From Pedobacter xixiisoli (GTDB lineage Bacteria; Bacteroidota; Bacteroidia; Sphingobacteriales; Sphingobacteriaceae), in assembly GCF_900215335.1 (NCBI RefSeq), contig NZ_OCMT01000004.1:434001-498000 (forward strand): a stretch of DNA of 64,000 bases, written 5' to 3'. The translations under genes were made by a program, and so were the position numbers. The notes under the pieces were generated by a model. It saw nothing but the letters and a program-made list of their open reading frames with translations. It ran no database searches and was not told the origin of the DNA. This document shows, in pieces, positions 25,332 through 34,907 of the stretch; positions within the stretch are counted from its first letter, which is position 1; the number at the start of each line of letters is the position of its first letter.

Positions 25332-25705
25332 TAGAGGTAATTGTTTAATAATTTAACGAGTTCTTCTACATTTACAGGTTTAGAAACGTAGCCAACTGCA
25401 CCAGCTTCAAGGCAACGTTCTTTGTCGCCAAGCATGGCCTGTGCTGTAACCGCAATTACGGGCACATCTTTTAATTGCTCGTCTTCTTTCATTTTGGCCA
25501 TGGCCTGATAGCCATCTAAATCTGGCATCATCATGTCTAATAAAACAACGCCAACATCATCGTTTTTCTTGATGATTTCGAAACCTTCGTGGGCACCATT
25601 GGCGGCCAAACAAGTAAACTTCTTAGCAGTTAAAACAGCCTTTAAAGCAAAAATGTTTCTGCTATCGTCGTCAATAATTAAAATTTTCTTTTGTGAAGCT
25701 TCCAT
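25331..25705 (-). CDS. Single-domain response regulator (REC)
   Basis: A 124-residue receiver: IIDDDSRN acidic pocket, VVLLDMMMPDLDG phosphoacceptor, AVTAQAM Thr site and YVSKPVN Lys. It is strongly similar to the third receiver of the adjacent hybrid kinase (both have DDD-RNIF-L-A and AVTA-AM-GD-E-C--AGA), so one probably arose by duplication of the other. It lies 8 bases after that kinase and shares one base with cheR. Confidence 0.94.
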   Translation of the reverse strand: MEASQKKILIIDDDSRNIFALKAVLTAKKFTCLAANGAHEGFEIIKKNDDVGVVLLDMMMPDLDGYQAMAKMKEDEQLKDVPVIAVTAQAMLGDKERCLEAGAVGYVSKPVNVEELVKLLNNYL

Positions 25706-25713
25706 TTCAGAGA

Positions 25714-28700
25714 TTAATTAGATTTATCATAAAGCCAAACTCTCAACAATGATATCAATTGGTCAATATCTACAGGTTTAGAGATATAATCTGATGCACC
25801 AGCGGCAATACATTTTTCCCTATCGCCCATCATCGCTTTTGCGGTTACGGCTAATATTGGCAAGTTTTTGTACTCTGCCATAGCTCTAATTTGCTTGGTA
25901 GTTTCATAGCCATCAAGCTCTGGCATCATCATATCCATTAGCACTACATCAATTTTTGGATTAGCTTTAATAGCCGCTAGCGCTTCTTTTCCATCAATAG
26001 CTGGTAGAACCTTCATTTTATGAGGTTCTAAAGCTTTAGTGAGCGAGAAAATGTTCCTCACATCGTCATCAGCAATTAGCACCACTTTATCTCTTAACAC
26101 ATCGGTTACATTTTGCAAAGTTTCCAATTTGCTGGGTTGTTTTCCTTTATCTTTTTCTTCTACCAGATGTAAGAATACGGCAGCTTCATCTAAAATACGT
26201 TGGTAAGAATGAGCGGTTTTTACAACAATAGAATCTGCATATTGTTTGATTCTGCTTTCTTCTCCCTTAGAAAGGTTTTTACCCGTAAAAATGATGATAG
26301 GTAAATTCTCCAATCCATCGCTTTTTTTAATGGTTTCCAGTGTTTCGTAAGCCGTTTTATCGGGAATTCCCATATCTAAGATTACACAGTCAACCTCTTT
26401 ACGCTGTAATGCGTCAATGCTTTCGCTGATATTGGAAACAACAATGGTTTGCAGATTAGATGAGCTTAGGTAATGACTCAAAGCTTCGGCATGTTGCTTG
26501 TTTTCTTCCACAATAAGTACTTTCTTCGGGTTTTTGCTCAATGCATGTTCCAGCTTTTCGAAAATTATCTTCATGTGTTCCAAAGCAAAAGGCTTGTTGA
26601 TGAAATCTACCGCACCTTTTTGCAAGCTTTCTCTCTTTGCAGAAAGCGAGGACATGATGTGTACTGGAATGTGTCTGGTTAATGGGTTAGATTTCAGTTC
26701 ATCCATCACTTGCCATCCATCTTTAACAGGAAGTTGGATGTCTAGCAAAATCGCTAATGGATTGTATTTCTGAGCTAGCTCAATACCTACATCTCCACGA
26801 ACGGCAACTAATCCTTTATAGTTTCTTTTTCTGGTGAAATCAAGCAAGGTTTTGGCAAAGAAAGTGTCATCTTCTATGATGAGGATGGTTTTATCTTCTG
26901 TAGTAATACTTTCTCTGTCGTCATCTACATCAGCAGGGATTTTAGAAACAATAAAACGTTCCTCTTCTTTTCTTTGCTGTTCCTTTTTTTCTGCAGCTTC
27001 TTCTACGGCTTCGGCAAAGGTTAACTCTTCGGTTCTGTTGTTAAAATCTGCTGGAATGGTGAGTGTAAATGTACTCCCTTCACCTTCACTACTTTCCAGT
27101 TTAATGTTACCACCAAGTAGGTTCGCCAACTGCTTACTAATGGATAAGCCTAAACCTGTACCGCCAAATTTGCGTCGGGTAGAGCCGTCGGCTTGTTGGA
27201 AAGCTTCGAAAACTAATCCTTGTTTGCTTTTGGCAATGCCAATACCAGTATCGCTAACTGCAAAGCTTAAAATACTTTCTTTTTCGTTGTAACCGATAGT
27301 TAAACTCACTTTTCCTTGCGAAGTAAACTTAAAGGCGTTAGAAAGTAAATTCTTCAATATCTGAGATAAACGCATCTTATCGGTAGTAAATGCATGGGGG
27401 GTATCTCCAGAAACGCCAATAACTAAATCGAGGTGCTTATCTTTAGCAATTGGCATAAACATCGATCTAATATCTGCGGTAACTTCCTCTATGCGAACAT
27501 CAGTAATTTCCAGTTCCATTTTACCTGCTTCAATTTTAGAAAGATCTAATATTTCATCAATTAAGCTCAATAAACCTTGCCCAGAACTTTGAATTACCGA
27601 AGCATACTCTGTGTACTCTTTTTGAAGTTCTTCGCTTTCAGACATCAGCTTAGATAGCAACAAAATAGAATTTAAAGGGGTACGTAACTCATGCGACATA
27701 TTAGCCAAAAACTCTGATTTGTATCTAGTGCTTTGTTCTAGCTGTTCTGCTTTTTGTTTAATCTCTAGGTTTCTTTCCAGAATTAACTGATTGCGCTCCT
27801 CTAATAATGCACTTCTTTCTTCTAGTTCTTGGTTACTTTGTAATAACTCTTCTTGTTGTACCCTCAGTTCTTCTTCTGAGGCTTGTATTTTCTGGGTTTG
27901 CGCTTCCAATTCTGCATTTAAAGCTTCTAATTCGCTGTGTTGCGATTGTAGCTCTTCTGCCTGAGATTGGGTTTCTTCCAAGAAATCTTGCAGTTTTTTT
28001 CTGCTTTGAGCAGAGTTGATAGCGATACCGATATTCGTAGAAATATTGTTCATGAACTCGATTTTGCGCTGCGGATAGGCATTTATCGTTGCCATTTCAA
28101 TAACGCCCAATACCAAGCCATTCCTAATGATTGGAAAAGCAACTACATTAGAAGGTTTCGTTTGACCTGTAGCGTAGCTAATGGTGCCTTCGTTGTTAGG
28201 TATTTTTTCGAGTAAAATCAGTTTTTCTGATTGGTAAGCCTGTCCAACTAGTCCTTCGCCTTTGGCTATTTTTTTTCTTTTCTCGTTGATATCTAAGGCG
28301 TAACCACTCACTAAATGTAGATGTTGGTCTTCATCTAAAATATATAAAGCGCCAACCATACTTTTGGTATGTTCTACAACCGCCATAAGCACGTCATTAG
28401 CTAGTTCATGCACATCCTTATCGCCTACCATTTTATCGTTAAGTGTAGCCACGCCGGTTTGCATCCATTCTTTGTCTTCGAGCAGGCCAAAAGCTGTTTG
28501 TAAAGCTTCGGCCATACTATTTAGCGAGCCAGATAAGCTACCCAATCCATCCTTAGAGGTCTCGTGCAGTCTAACCTTGTAATTTCCTGTAGAAATTTGA
28601 TGTGCGATACTTTTGATGGTATCGATTCTTTTGGCAGTGTCTTCGTTAAGGCGCTGTAATTGCTGAAATAAATCTATACGCTCATTAAACTCCGAACTTA

Positions 28701-29301
28701 CTTTTTGATAGAAGAAAACCGTACTTAAAACGGATAAGATTGCCGCAAAAATGATAAGGTATGGAGAAAAACCTGCCAAGGTATTCATCTCTTTGGTTTT
28801 CTCCGCTAGAGACCTTTTTTCTTCGTTGCGAATTTCTCTGATGATTTGACGGGCATCATCCATGTATTTTTTGCCTTCTAATAAAGAAGCTTCTAATACG
28901 GTACCATTGTTTTTTTTGGTTTGGATGGTGCGGATTAAAACTTCCATCCTTTTGTCGATAATACTTCTAAGCTCGTTAAGCTTTTGCTGCTCGAAAGAAT
29001 TATTGGTAGTGGCAGCCATCACCCTTGAGAAAAGAGAGTCAGTTCTTTTGATGCTTCTTTCGTAAGGATCTAGAAAAACGGTATTTCCCGTTAGCAAATA
29101 GCCTCTTTGTCCTGTTTCGGCATCTTTCAGCATCGATACAATATTGTCAACATCGTTGATGATGGTATTGCTCTCTACCACCAGATCGGCACTTTTAATC
29201 AGGTTTTTGATACTGATAAATGACGCTGTGGAACTAATAATTAGCAGCAGCAAGGAAATTCCTAAACCAATGCGCAAGTTAGTTTTTAAGGATAGTTTCA
29301 T
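25714..29301 (-). CDS. Hybrid sensor histidine kinase: CHASE3-HAMP-GAF-HisKA-HATPase-REC-REC-REC
   Basis: A 1195-residue inner-membrane kinase. TM1 is at residues 10-30, a CHASE3-like extracytoplasmic helical region at ~40-175 (DAETGQRGYLLTGN is its signature), and TM2 at ~178-198. HAMP ~200-270, GAF ~285-435, a long coiled coil ~440-530 rich in Glu/Gln, HisKA with SHELRTPLNS (His537), HATPase ~640-755 with DTGIGIA and GGTGLGLSI. Three receivers follow with Asp854, Asp976 and Asp1123. The middle one looks degenerate: its acidic pair is EEN and the KP motif is replaced by VKTAH. It is second in the operon, 20 bases after the REC-kinase gene. Confidence 0.95.
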   Translation of the reverse strand: MKLSLKTNLRIGLGISLLLLIISSTASFISIKNLIKSADLVVESNTIINDVDNIVSMLKDAETGQRGYLLTGNTVFLDPYERSIKRTDSLFSRVMAATTNNSFEQQKLNELRSIIDKRMEVLIRTIQTKKNNGTVLEASLLEGKKYMDDARQIIREIRNEEKRSLAEKTKEMNTLAGFSPYLIIFAAILSVLSTVFFYQKVSSEFNERIDLFQQLQRLNEDTAKRIDTIKSIAHQISTGNYKVRLHETSKDGLGSLSGSLNSMAEALQTAFGLLEDKEWMQTGVATLNDKMVGDKDVHELANDVLMAVVEHTKSMVGALYILDEDQHLHLVSGYALDINEKRKKIAKGEGLVGQAYQSEKLILLEKIPNNEGTISYATGQTKPSNVVAFPIIRNGLVLGVIEMATINAYPQRKIEFMNNISTNIGIAINSAQSRKKLQDFLEETQSQAEELQSQHSELEALNAELEAQTQKIQASEEELRVQQEELLQSNQELEERSALLEERNQLILERNLEIKQKAEQLEQSTRYKSEFLANMSHELRTPLNSILLLSKLMSESEELQKEYTEYASVIQSSGQGLLSLIDEILDLSKIEAGKMELEITDVRIEEVTADIRSMFMPIAKDKHLDLVIGVSGDTPHAFTTDKMRLSQILKNLLSNAFKFTSQGKVSLTIGYNEKESILSFAVSDTGIGIAKSKQGLVFEAFQQADGSTRRKFGGTGLGLSISKQLANLLGGNIKLESSEGEGSTFTLTIPADFNNRTEELTFAEAVEEAAEKKEQQRKEEERFIVSKIPADVDDDRESITTEDKTILIIEDDTFFAKTLLDFTRKRNYKGLVAVRGDVGIELAQKYNPLAILLDIQLPVKDGWQVMDELKSNPLTRHIPVHIMSSLSAKRESLQKGAVDFINKPFALEHMKIIFEKLEHALSKNPKKVLIVEENKQHAEALSHYLSSSNLQTIVVSNISESIDALQRKEVDCVILDMGIPDKTAYETLETIKKSDGLENLPIIIFTGKNLSKGEESRIKQYADSIVVKTAHSYQRILDEAAVFLHLVEEKDKGKQPSKLETLQNVTDVLRDKVVLIADDDVRNIFSLTKALEPHKMKVLPAIDGKEALAAIKANPKIDVVLMDMMMPELDGYETTKQIRAMAEYKNLPILAVTAKAMMGDREKCIAAGASDYISKPVDIDQLISLLRVWLYDKSN

Positions 29302-29321
29302 CTATAAAAATAAGTTAAGTA

Positions 29322-30452
29322 TTAAACTTCAGCACTTAATTGTTCTATGGGTATGGTAAAATAAAATTCGGAGCCTTCGCCATAAACGGATTGAACGTTA
29401 ATTTGACCGCCATGTCTTTTGATAATTTCGGAAGAAATGTAAAGTCCAATTCCTAAACCCTGAAAACGGTGAGAAGTTTCTTCTACGCGATAAAATTTTT
29501 CGAATACTCTTTTGACTTGATCTGGTTGCATGCCAATGCCATAATCTTTAACACCTAAATACAGCTCGTTGTTCTGTAAACGGACGGTCATTGTAGCCTG
29601 GCTAGTTCCTGGAGAATATTTAATGGCGTTGGTAATGAAGTTGACGATTACCTGCTCAATACGCATTTCATCACCGAAAATTTTGGCGCTTACCATTCCG
29701 TTTTTAACGATATTAAAATCTGGATTAGATTGGTGGATAACCTCGATAATACCATCGAGTAATTGGTCGAAATCGAAATACTGTTTGTTGAACTTCAATT
29801 TTCCACTTTCAATTTTAGAGATGTCTAGCAAGTCGGCAATTAATCCATTGAGTTTTTCCAGCTGGATCTGCGCTTTAGAAAGGTGGCTTTTAACGGTTTC
29901 GATATCGCCTTTGTTTAATCCTCTTTCTAACAATTGGATATAACCCTTCACACTGGTTAGCGGGGTTTTCAGTTCGTGACTGGCAATGCTAATAAACTCG
30001 TCCTTTTTTTGCTCAGCTTCTTTTCTAAACTCTATTTCTTCAAGAAGCGCTGTCTGTATCTCGCTGAGTTTACGGTTTTGCTCGTAGATGCGATAAAAGG
30101 TTTTGATTTTCAACAAAAGAATGTTGATATCGACCGGCTTGGTGATATAATCCAATCCGCCAGAAGAGTAGCCTTTTGCGATGAAACGGAATTCGGTATT
30201 TGCCGCCGAAAGAAAGATAATCGCCGTTTCTTTTGCTTTACTGTAGCCAGAAATTACTTCGGCCACTTCAAAACCATCCATCTCTGGCATTTGTACATCT
30301 AAAATGATGAGCACGTACGAGTTTTTAAGCACTTTTTTAAGCGCTTCTTCACCCGAGTTGGCGGTATCTACTTCAAAACCATGTTTTTCGAGAACATTTT
30401 TCAGAGAGATTAAATTCTCTGGAGTATCGTCAACGAGTAAGATCATTCTCAA
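29322..30452 (-). CDS. Response regulator-histidine kinase fusion (REC-HisKA-HATPase)
   Basis: A 376-residue soluble kinase. Receiver at 1-120 (LLVDDTPEN, LIILDVQMPEMDG with Asp52, DYITKPVD), a coiled-coil linker ~120-150, HisKA with IASHELKTPLTS (His159), and HATPase ~255-370 with DYGIGM and GLGIGLYI. No TM segments. The N-terminal receiver suggests that it takes its input by phosphotransfer or binding rather than from an external ligand. First gene of the operon that continues through cheR and cheB; the upstream metallopeptidase gene ends 71 bases away. Confidence 0.95.
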   Translation of the reverse strand: MRMILLVDDTPENLISLKNVLEKHGFEVDTANSGEEALKKVLKNSYVLIILDVQMPEMDGFEVAEVISGYSKAKETAIIFLSAANTEFRFIAKGYSSGGLDYITKPVDINILLLKIKTFYRIYEQNRKLSEIQTALLEEIEFRKEAEQKKDEFISIASHELKTPLTSVKGYIQLLERGLNKGDIETVKSHLSKAQIQLEKLNGLIADLLDISKIESGKLKFNKQYFDFDQLLDGIIEVIHQSNPDFNIVKNGMVSAKIFGDEMRIEQVIVNFITNAIKYSPGTSQATMTVRLQNNELYLGVKDYGIGMQPDQVKRVFEKFYRVEETSHRFQGLGIGLYISSEIIKRHGGQINVQSVYGEGSEFYFTIPIEQLSAEV

Positions 30453-30523
30453 ATGTAATTAAAAATGGCTGTATAAAAATTTTAATTACAACTTGAGGTG
30501 TTAATACGGGTGTAAATTTTAGT

Positions 30524-31369
30524 TTACAATTGATTGGTATTAAAGGTATCTCCTTGTTTAAAATCGCCACTTTCGAAGCCTTTTTTAAACCAGTACATGC
30601 GTTGCGCCGAGGTTCCGTGGGTAAAAGAATCAGGAACAACCTCGCCAGTGGCTTGTTTTTGGAGCTTGTCGTCACCAATAGCGTTGGCTGCGGTTAGCGC
30701 TTCTTCTATGTCTCCAGCATCTAGCCTAAAATCTTTCAGGTTTTGTGCATGATGTGCCCACAAACCAGCATAAAAATCGGCCTGTAGTTCTAGCATTACT
30801 GAAAGTTTATTGTATTCTTTTTCGCTCAGCCTACGGCGGGCATTTTGTACTTTTTCGGAAGTGCCTAACAAATTTTGTACATGGTGGCCAACTTCGTGGG
30901 CAATTACATAAGCCTGAGCAAAATCTCCCGCGGCGCCGAAACGAGTTTTCAGCTCTTCGAAGAACGATAAGTCGATGTAAACTTTATTATCACCAGGGCA
31001 ATAAAACGGACCCACTGCCGAACTTGCGCCTCCGCAAGCGGTTTGTATGCCATCTTCAAATAGCCTCAAAGTTGGATGTTGATATTGCAAACCTAATTGA
31101 TCGAATTGCGCTACCCAAACTTGCTCAGTAGATTTAAGTACGCCAGCAACAAATTTTTTCTCTGGGTCATCAGCATCAGAGCTGCCTCTTTTTACGTTAG
31201 TTTGCTCGGTAGTAACTGGCAACTGGCTAACTAAGCCGGTCAAATCTTCGCCAAAGAACAAGCCAATAATTACGATGATGATACCTACACCACCGCCCAA
31301 GGCAACTTTTCCGCCGCCACTACCACGACTATCTTCGACATTATCGCTGCCTTTACCAAACCATTGCAT
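30524..31369 (-). CDS. YpfJ-type neutral zinc metallopeptidase, membrane-anchored
   Basis: A 281-residue protein of the YpfJ/KPN_02809 family, predicted metallopeptidases of unknown substrate. A Gly-rich N-terminus and one TM helix (~25-42, LGGGVGIIIVIIGLFF) are followed by the zinc domain with YVIAHEVGHHVQ (about residues 158-169) and ELQADFYAGLWAH, which supplies the third ligand. CGGASSAVGPFYCPGDNKVYID is a family signature. It lies 30 bases after gltX, so likely co-transcribed with it. Confidence 0.93.
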   Translation of the reverse strand: MQWFGKGSDNVEDSRGSGGGKVALGGGVGIIIVIIGLFFGEDLTGLVSQLPVTTEQTNVKRGSSDADDPEKKFVAGVLKSTEQVWVAQFDQLGLQYQHPTLRLFEDGIQTACGGASSAVGPFYCPGDNKVYIDLSFFEELKTRFGAAGDFAQAYVIAHEVGHHVQNLLGTSEKVQNARRRLSEKEYNKLSVMLELQADFYAGLWAHHAQNLKDFRLDAGDIEEALTAANAIGDDKLQKQATGEVVPDSFTHGTSAQRMYWFKKGFESGDFKQGDTFNTNQL

Positions 31370-31399
31370 AATACAAGATCTTAAAATTCTTAAAGCAAT

Positions 31400-32908
31400 T
31401 TAGGAATTAAATTCGGCAATACCTTTGGCGATTCTATTTTGGGTTTCTTCTTTTCCTAATAACTTCACAATATCAAAAACACCTGGTCCAAATTTGCCGC
31501 CAACCAATACAATACGCAGTGGCAACATCACTTCACCAGGTTTTAAGCCTTTGGTTTCTGCTAATGCTTTAAAGCTGGCTTCTAATTCCAACGCACTTAA
31601 TTCTACATTTAAAGTATTCGCAAATTCCTCAAAGAAAGCCGCTTTATCTGCATTCCATTTTGGTTTTACAGCAGCAGAATCATACTCAGCTGGGGAAGTG
31701 AAAAAGTAAGCCGTTTGCACTACGAAGTCAGGCAATAAAGTACACCTATCTTTTACCAGTTCAATTACTTCTGCTAATTTTTCTTCATTAGCTTCAATGC
31801 CGCTCTGTTTCAATAAGCTGCTAACTACTAACTGTAAACTGCTCACAGGAGATTGCTTAATCCACTCATGGTTAAACCATTTTGCTTTTTCGAAATCGAA
31901 TTTTGCGCCAGCTTTGCTTATCCTTTCTACAGAGAAGCTCGCTTTCAATTCATCCAATGAGAAAATCTCTTTATCCGTTCCGTCGTTCCAGCCTAATACG
32001 CCCAAAAGATTTACGAAAGCTTCTGGCATAAAGCCTAGTTCTTTAAATCCTTTGGTTACATCGCCAGTTTTAGGGTCGGTCCAGTTCATTGCATAAACCG
32101 GAAAACCTAATCGATCTCCATCACGCTTGCTCAATTTACCGTTGCCGTCTGGTTTCAAAATTAATGGCAAATGTGCCCAAGCAGGCATTTCATCTGCCCA
32201 GCCCAAATATTTCCAAAGCAAAATATGTATTGGTGCCGATGGTAACCACTCTTCGCCTCTAAAAATGTGCGAAATTTCCATTGCTTTATCATCTACCACT
32301 ACGGCTAAATGATAGGTTGGCATGCCATCCGCTTTTAGTAAAACTTTGTCGTCAACCAAGTTGGTTTCAAAGCTTACTACACCCCTAATCATATCAGTAA
32401 AAGTTACCTGCTCATCAGTAGGCATTTTAATACGGATAACGTGTGGAGCATTTTGCGCCAACAATTCGCTTACTTCGCTTTGCGTTAAAGTTAAGGAGTT
32501 GCGCATTTGCATACGGCTTTTTTGTCCGTACAAAAAATTAGGTTCTTCCGCTCTTTTAGCAGTTAATTCTTCTGAAGTATCAAAAGCATAATAAGCATAA
32601 CCACTAGCCACTAACTGCTCTGCATATTGACGGTAGCTGGGTTTGCGCTCACTTTGGCGGTATGGGCCAAAAGCACCAGGTTTCTGGGGACTTTCATCAG
32701 GAGAAATGCCACACCACTCTAAACAGTCTACAATATATTGCTCCGCACCTTCAACAAAACGGGTCTGATCGGTATCTTCTACTCTTAAAATGAAAGTGCC
32801 ATTATGTTTTTTTGCAAAAAGATAATTGAAAAGGGCAGTTCTAACGCCTCCTAAATGCAAACCACCTGTTGGGCTTGGTGCAAATCTAACTCTAACTTCT
32901 TTACTCAT
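31400..32908 (-). CDS. gltX: Glutamate--tRNA ligase
   Basis: Charges tRNA-Glu. A class I synthetase of 502 residues with the HIGH-equivalent SPTGGLHLGG at residues 12-21 and KMSKS-equivalent KLSKRDG. The anticodon-binding helical domain ends the protein (PGVFDIVKLLGKEET). The typical zinc-finger insertion cysteines are not evident, as in many Bacteroidota GltX. A family D double repeat lies in the 238-base gap upstream. Confidence 0.97.
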   Translation of the reverse strand: MSKEVRVRFAPSPTGGLHLGGVRTALFNYLFAKKHNGTFILRVEDTDQTRFVEGAEQYIVDCLEWCGISPDESPQKPGAFGPYRQSERKPSYRQYAEQLVASGYAYYAFDTSEELTAKRAEEPNFLYGQKSRMQMRNSLTLTQSEVSELLAQNAPHVIRIKMPTDEQVTFTDMIRGVVSFETNLVDDKVLLKADGMPTYHLAVVVDDKAMEISHIFRGEEWLPSAPIHILLWKYLGWADEMPAWAHLPLILKPDGNGKLSKRDGDRLGFPVYAMNWTDPKTGDVTKGFKELGFMPEAFVNLLGVLGWNDGTDKEIFSLDELKASFSVERISKAGAKFDFEKAKWFNHEWIKQSPVSSLQLVVSSLLKQSGIEANEEKLAEVIELVKDRCTLLPDFVVQTAYFFTSPAEYDSAAVKPKWNADKAAFFEEFANTLNVELSALELEASFKALAETKGLKPGEVMLPLRIVLVGGKFGPGVFDIVKLLGKEETQNRIAKGIAEFNS

Positions 32909-32954
32909 ATTTCAGTGTGTAATCCTATCGAAATCTCAACACCGTTCCTAAGCA

Positions 32955-33020
32955 CGTCATCCTGAATTCATTTCAGGATCGGCTAAACCCAACGGATGCT
33001 GAAATAAATTCAGCATGACG
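32955..33020. repeat. Double family D repeat arranged as a larger inverted repeat
   Basis: CGTCATCCTGAATTCATTTC to GATC (32955-32980) is followed by GATGCTGAAATAAATTCAGC to ATGACG (32995-33020), in inverted orientation. It lies between the divergent gltX and histidine kinase genes. Confidence 0.75.
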
Positions 33021-33146
33021 ACGAGTGAATGAACCCGCGATAACTTCTTTTGTGCTGCAAAGATAGGTTTTTCATCTTGATTAGCTTTTCGAAAAAGCAT
33101 AATGGTTTTGTGGTTTTTCCGTTCTGATATTGTATTTTGGCTCAAC

Positions 33147-34376
33147 ATGAATCCGTATCAGAAAAAAAAGCGTTGGAAATTGTTCTTGTTATTGTTTGCA
33201 GGGCTTATTGGAGCTGCTTCTGTTTTTTATTCCGATTTTTTTGTGAAGAAGATGGAGAGAGAGGAAGCTACACAGTTTTTGCTGTGGGTAAAAGTAGCTG
33301 AGCAACGGATGAAAATGTACGATAATGAACAGCTTACCGATGTTTTCGAAACCATCAAAAAGAATAACAAAATGGATGTTATCATCACCAAAACGGATGG
33401 CTCCATTTATCTTTGGGATGGCTTAGATACGACCAAAACTCTTTATCCCGACAATAAGACCAAACAATACGATTCGGTCTATTTCGCTAGGCAGCTAGGC
33501 AAGATGAAGGAACAACATCAGCCCGCAAAAATGAAGGGAATTAACGACGAAGTACTTATTGCCTACTACAAAGATTCGATAATTTTAACGCAGTTGCGGT
33601 TTTTCCCTTACATCCAATTAGGCGTAATTGCCTTATTTCTGATTACCGCTTATGTTGGTTTCAGTGCCGCAAGAAGAGCAGAGCGAGACCAAGAATTTGT
33701 TGGAATGGCCAAAGAAACTGCCCATCAGTTAGGCACGCCAATATCATCGTTAATGGCTTGGGTAGAATTGATTAAAACTCGGTTTGACGCAGAAGATGAC
33801 CCTTTAGTTGCGGAAATGGAGAATGATATTACCAGATTGGAAATTATTGCAGATCGCTTTTCAAAAATAGGTTCTAAGCCGATATTGGAAGATCACGTGG
33901 TACACCAGGTGATTAACGGTTTTATTCAATATTTTAAGGTACGAACTTCGGATAAAATCAATTTTGTGCTAACCGGCGACAAGCAAGTGAGAGCAATGCT
34001 ATCTGCTCCATTATTTGATTGGGTGATAGAAAACTTGCTCAAAAATGCTGTAAATGCGATTGATAACGATGGCACAATTACCGTAAACATTATTGAAAAT
34101 CTAGCCAAAGAAGAAGTTTTAATAGATATTACCGATACAGGTAAAGGCATTCCTCGTTCTAAATTCGATACCATTTTTCAACCAGGTTACACGACCAGAA
34201 AAAGAGGATGGGGCTTAGGCCTAACTTTAACCAAAAGAATTGTAGAAAACTATCATCGTGGTCAAATCTTCGTGAAAGACTCGGAAATAGGAAAAGGAAC
34301 CACCTTCAGAATTATTTTAAAAAGCAGCATTACTTATGAACCCACCACAAATACAGGATTACCCGGTTTGGTATAA
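33147..34376 (+). CDS. Membrane sensor histidine kinase
   Basis: A two-TM sensor kinase of 409 residues. ATG 33147 (MNPYQKKKRW) is preferred over the TTG-like start at 33102 because the positive N-terminus directly precedes TM1 (FLLLFAGLIGAASVFY), and a TATTTTGG near-consensus -7 box lies at 33133. A periplasmic loop of ~115 residues follows, then TM2 (LGVIALFLITAYVGF). The dimerisation site is AKETAHQLGTPISSL, a variant HisKA in which His lies in AHQLGTP. HATPase motifs: NLLKNAVNAI, DTGKGIP and GWGLGLTL. No response regulator adjoins. It overlaps the DinB gene by 41 bases. Confidence 0.92.
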   Translation: MNPYQKKKRWKLFLLLFAGLIGAASVFYSDFFVKKMEREEATQFLLWVKVAEQRMKMYDNEQLTDVFETIKKNNKMDVIITKTDGSIYLWDGLDTTKTLYPDNKTKQYDSVYFARQLGKMKEQHQPAKMKGINDEVLIAYYKDSIILTQLRFFPYIQLGVIALFLITAYVGFSAARRAERDQEFVGMAKETAHQLGTPISSLMAWVELIKTRFDAEDDPLVAEMENDITRLEIIADRFSKIGSKPILEDHVVHQVINGFIQYFKVRTSDKINFVLTGDKQVRAMLSAPLFDWVIENLLKNAVNAIDNDGTITVNIIENLAKEEVLIDITDTGKGIPRSKFDTIFQPGYTTRKRGWGLGLTLTKRIVENYHRGQIFVKDSEIGKGTTFRIILKSSITYEPTTNTGLPGLV

Positions 34377-34839
34377 AGGCTACATCGACTTAGTTGAGGG
34401 AGATGTATTGAACATTTTAGAAACGCAAGCCGAAGAATTTGCTGATTTTATAAATGCTAATTCTGACAAAGCAGATTATGCTTATGCAGCTGGAAAATGG
34501 ACGATCAAAGAAATGTTTGGGCATATCATCGACACCGAACGTATCATGGTGTTTCGCTTAACCAGTTTCGCTAGAGCGGAAAAAGCAGCCTTGCCTGGTT
34601 TTGATGAAAACGATTACGTAACCAATGCCCATTTTAAAGATAGAAGCTTAGCTAGCTTGTGTGATGAATTTGTGTTGCTAAGGAAATCGAACATGTACCT
34701 GATCAATTCGCTCAATGAAGAAGAACTGGATAGATCTGGCGTAGCGAATGGAAACCAAATTTCAGTGAAAGCTTTGGTATATATCTTAGCCGGTCATGTA
34801 ATGCACCATAAAAATGTAATTTTACAACGTTACTTATAG
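34336..34839 (+). CDS. DinB-family four-helix protein
   Basis: A 167-residue DinB/YfiT-like protein, a metal-binding four-helix bundle; many members are thiol-dependent transferases, others have no known role. The three expected histidines are in FGHIIDTE and GHVMHHKNV. WTIKEMFGHIIDTERIM is the typical core. The ATG lies inside the preceding kinase gene in another frame, with a 41-base overlap. The next ATG would cut the family's first helix, so the overlapping start is kept. Confidence 0.88.
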   Translation: MNPPQIQDYPVWYKGYIDLVEGDVLNILETQAEEFADFINANSDKADYAYAAGKWTIKEMFGHIIDTERIMVFRLTSFARAEKAALPGFDENDYVTNAHFKDRSLASLCDEFVLLRKSNMYLINSLNEEELDRSGVANGNQISVKALVYILAGHVMHHKNVILQRYL

Positions 34840-34907
34840 TGGTTGATGTGCTTAATTGCTTAGTCGGTAAACTGAATACTGTCTACTGATACCTGAAAAC
34901 TTAAAAT

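Noticed and set aside
26834-27292. 152-residue plus-strand ORF inside the hybrid kinase
   Set aside because: Ser/Leu-rich shadow of a clearly coding minus-strand region; no start signal.
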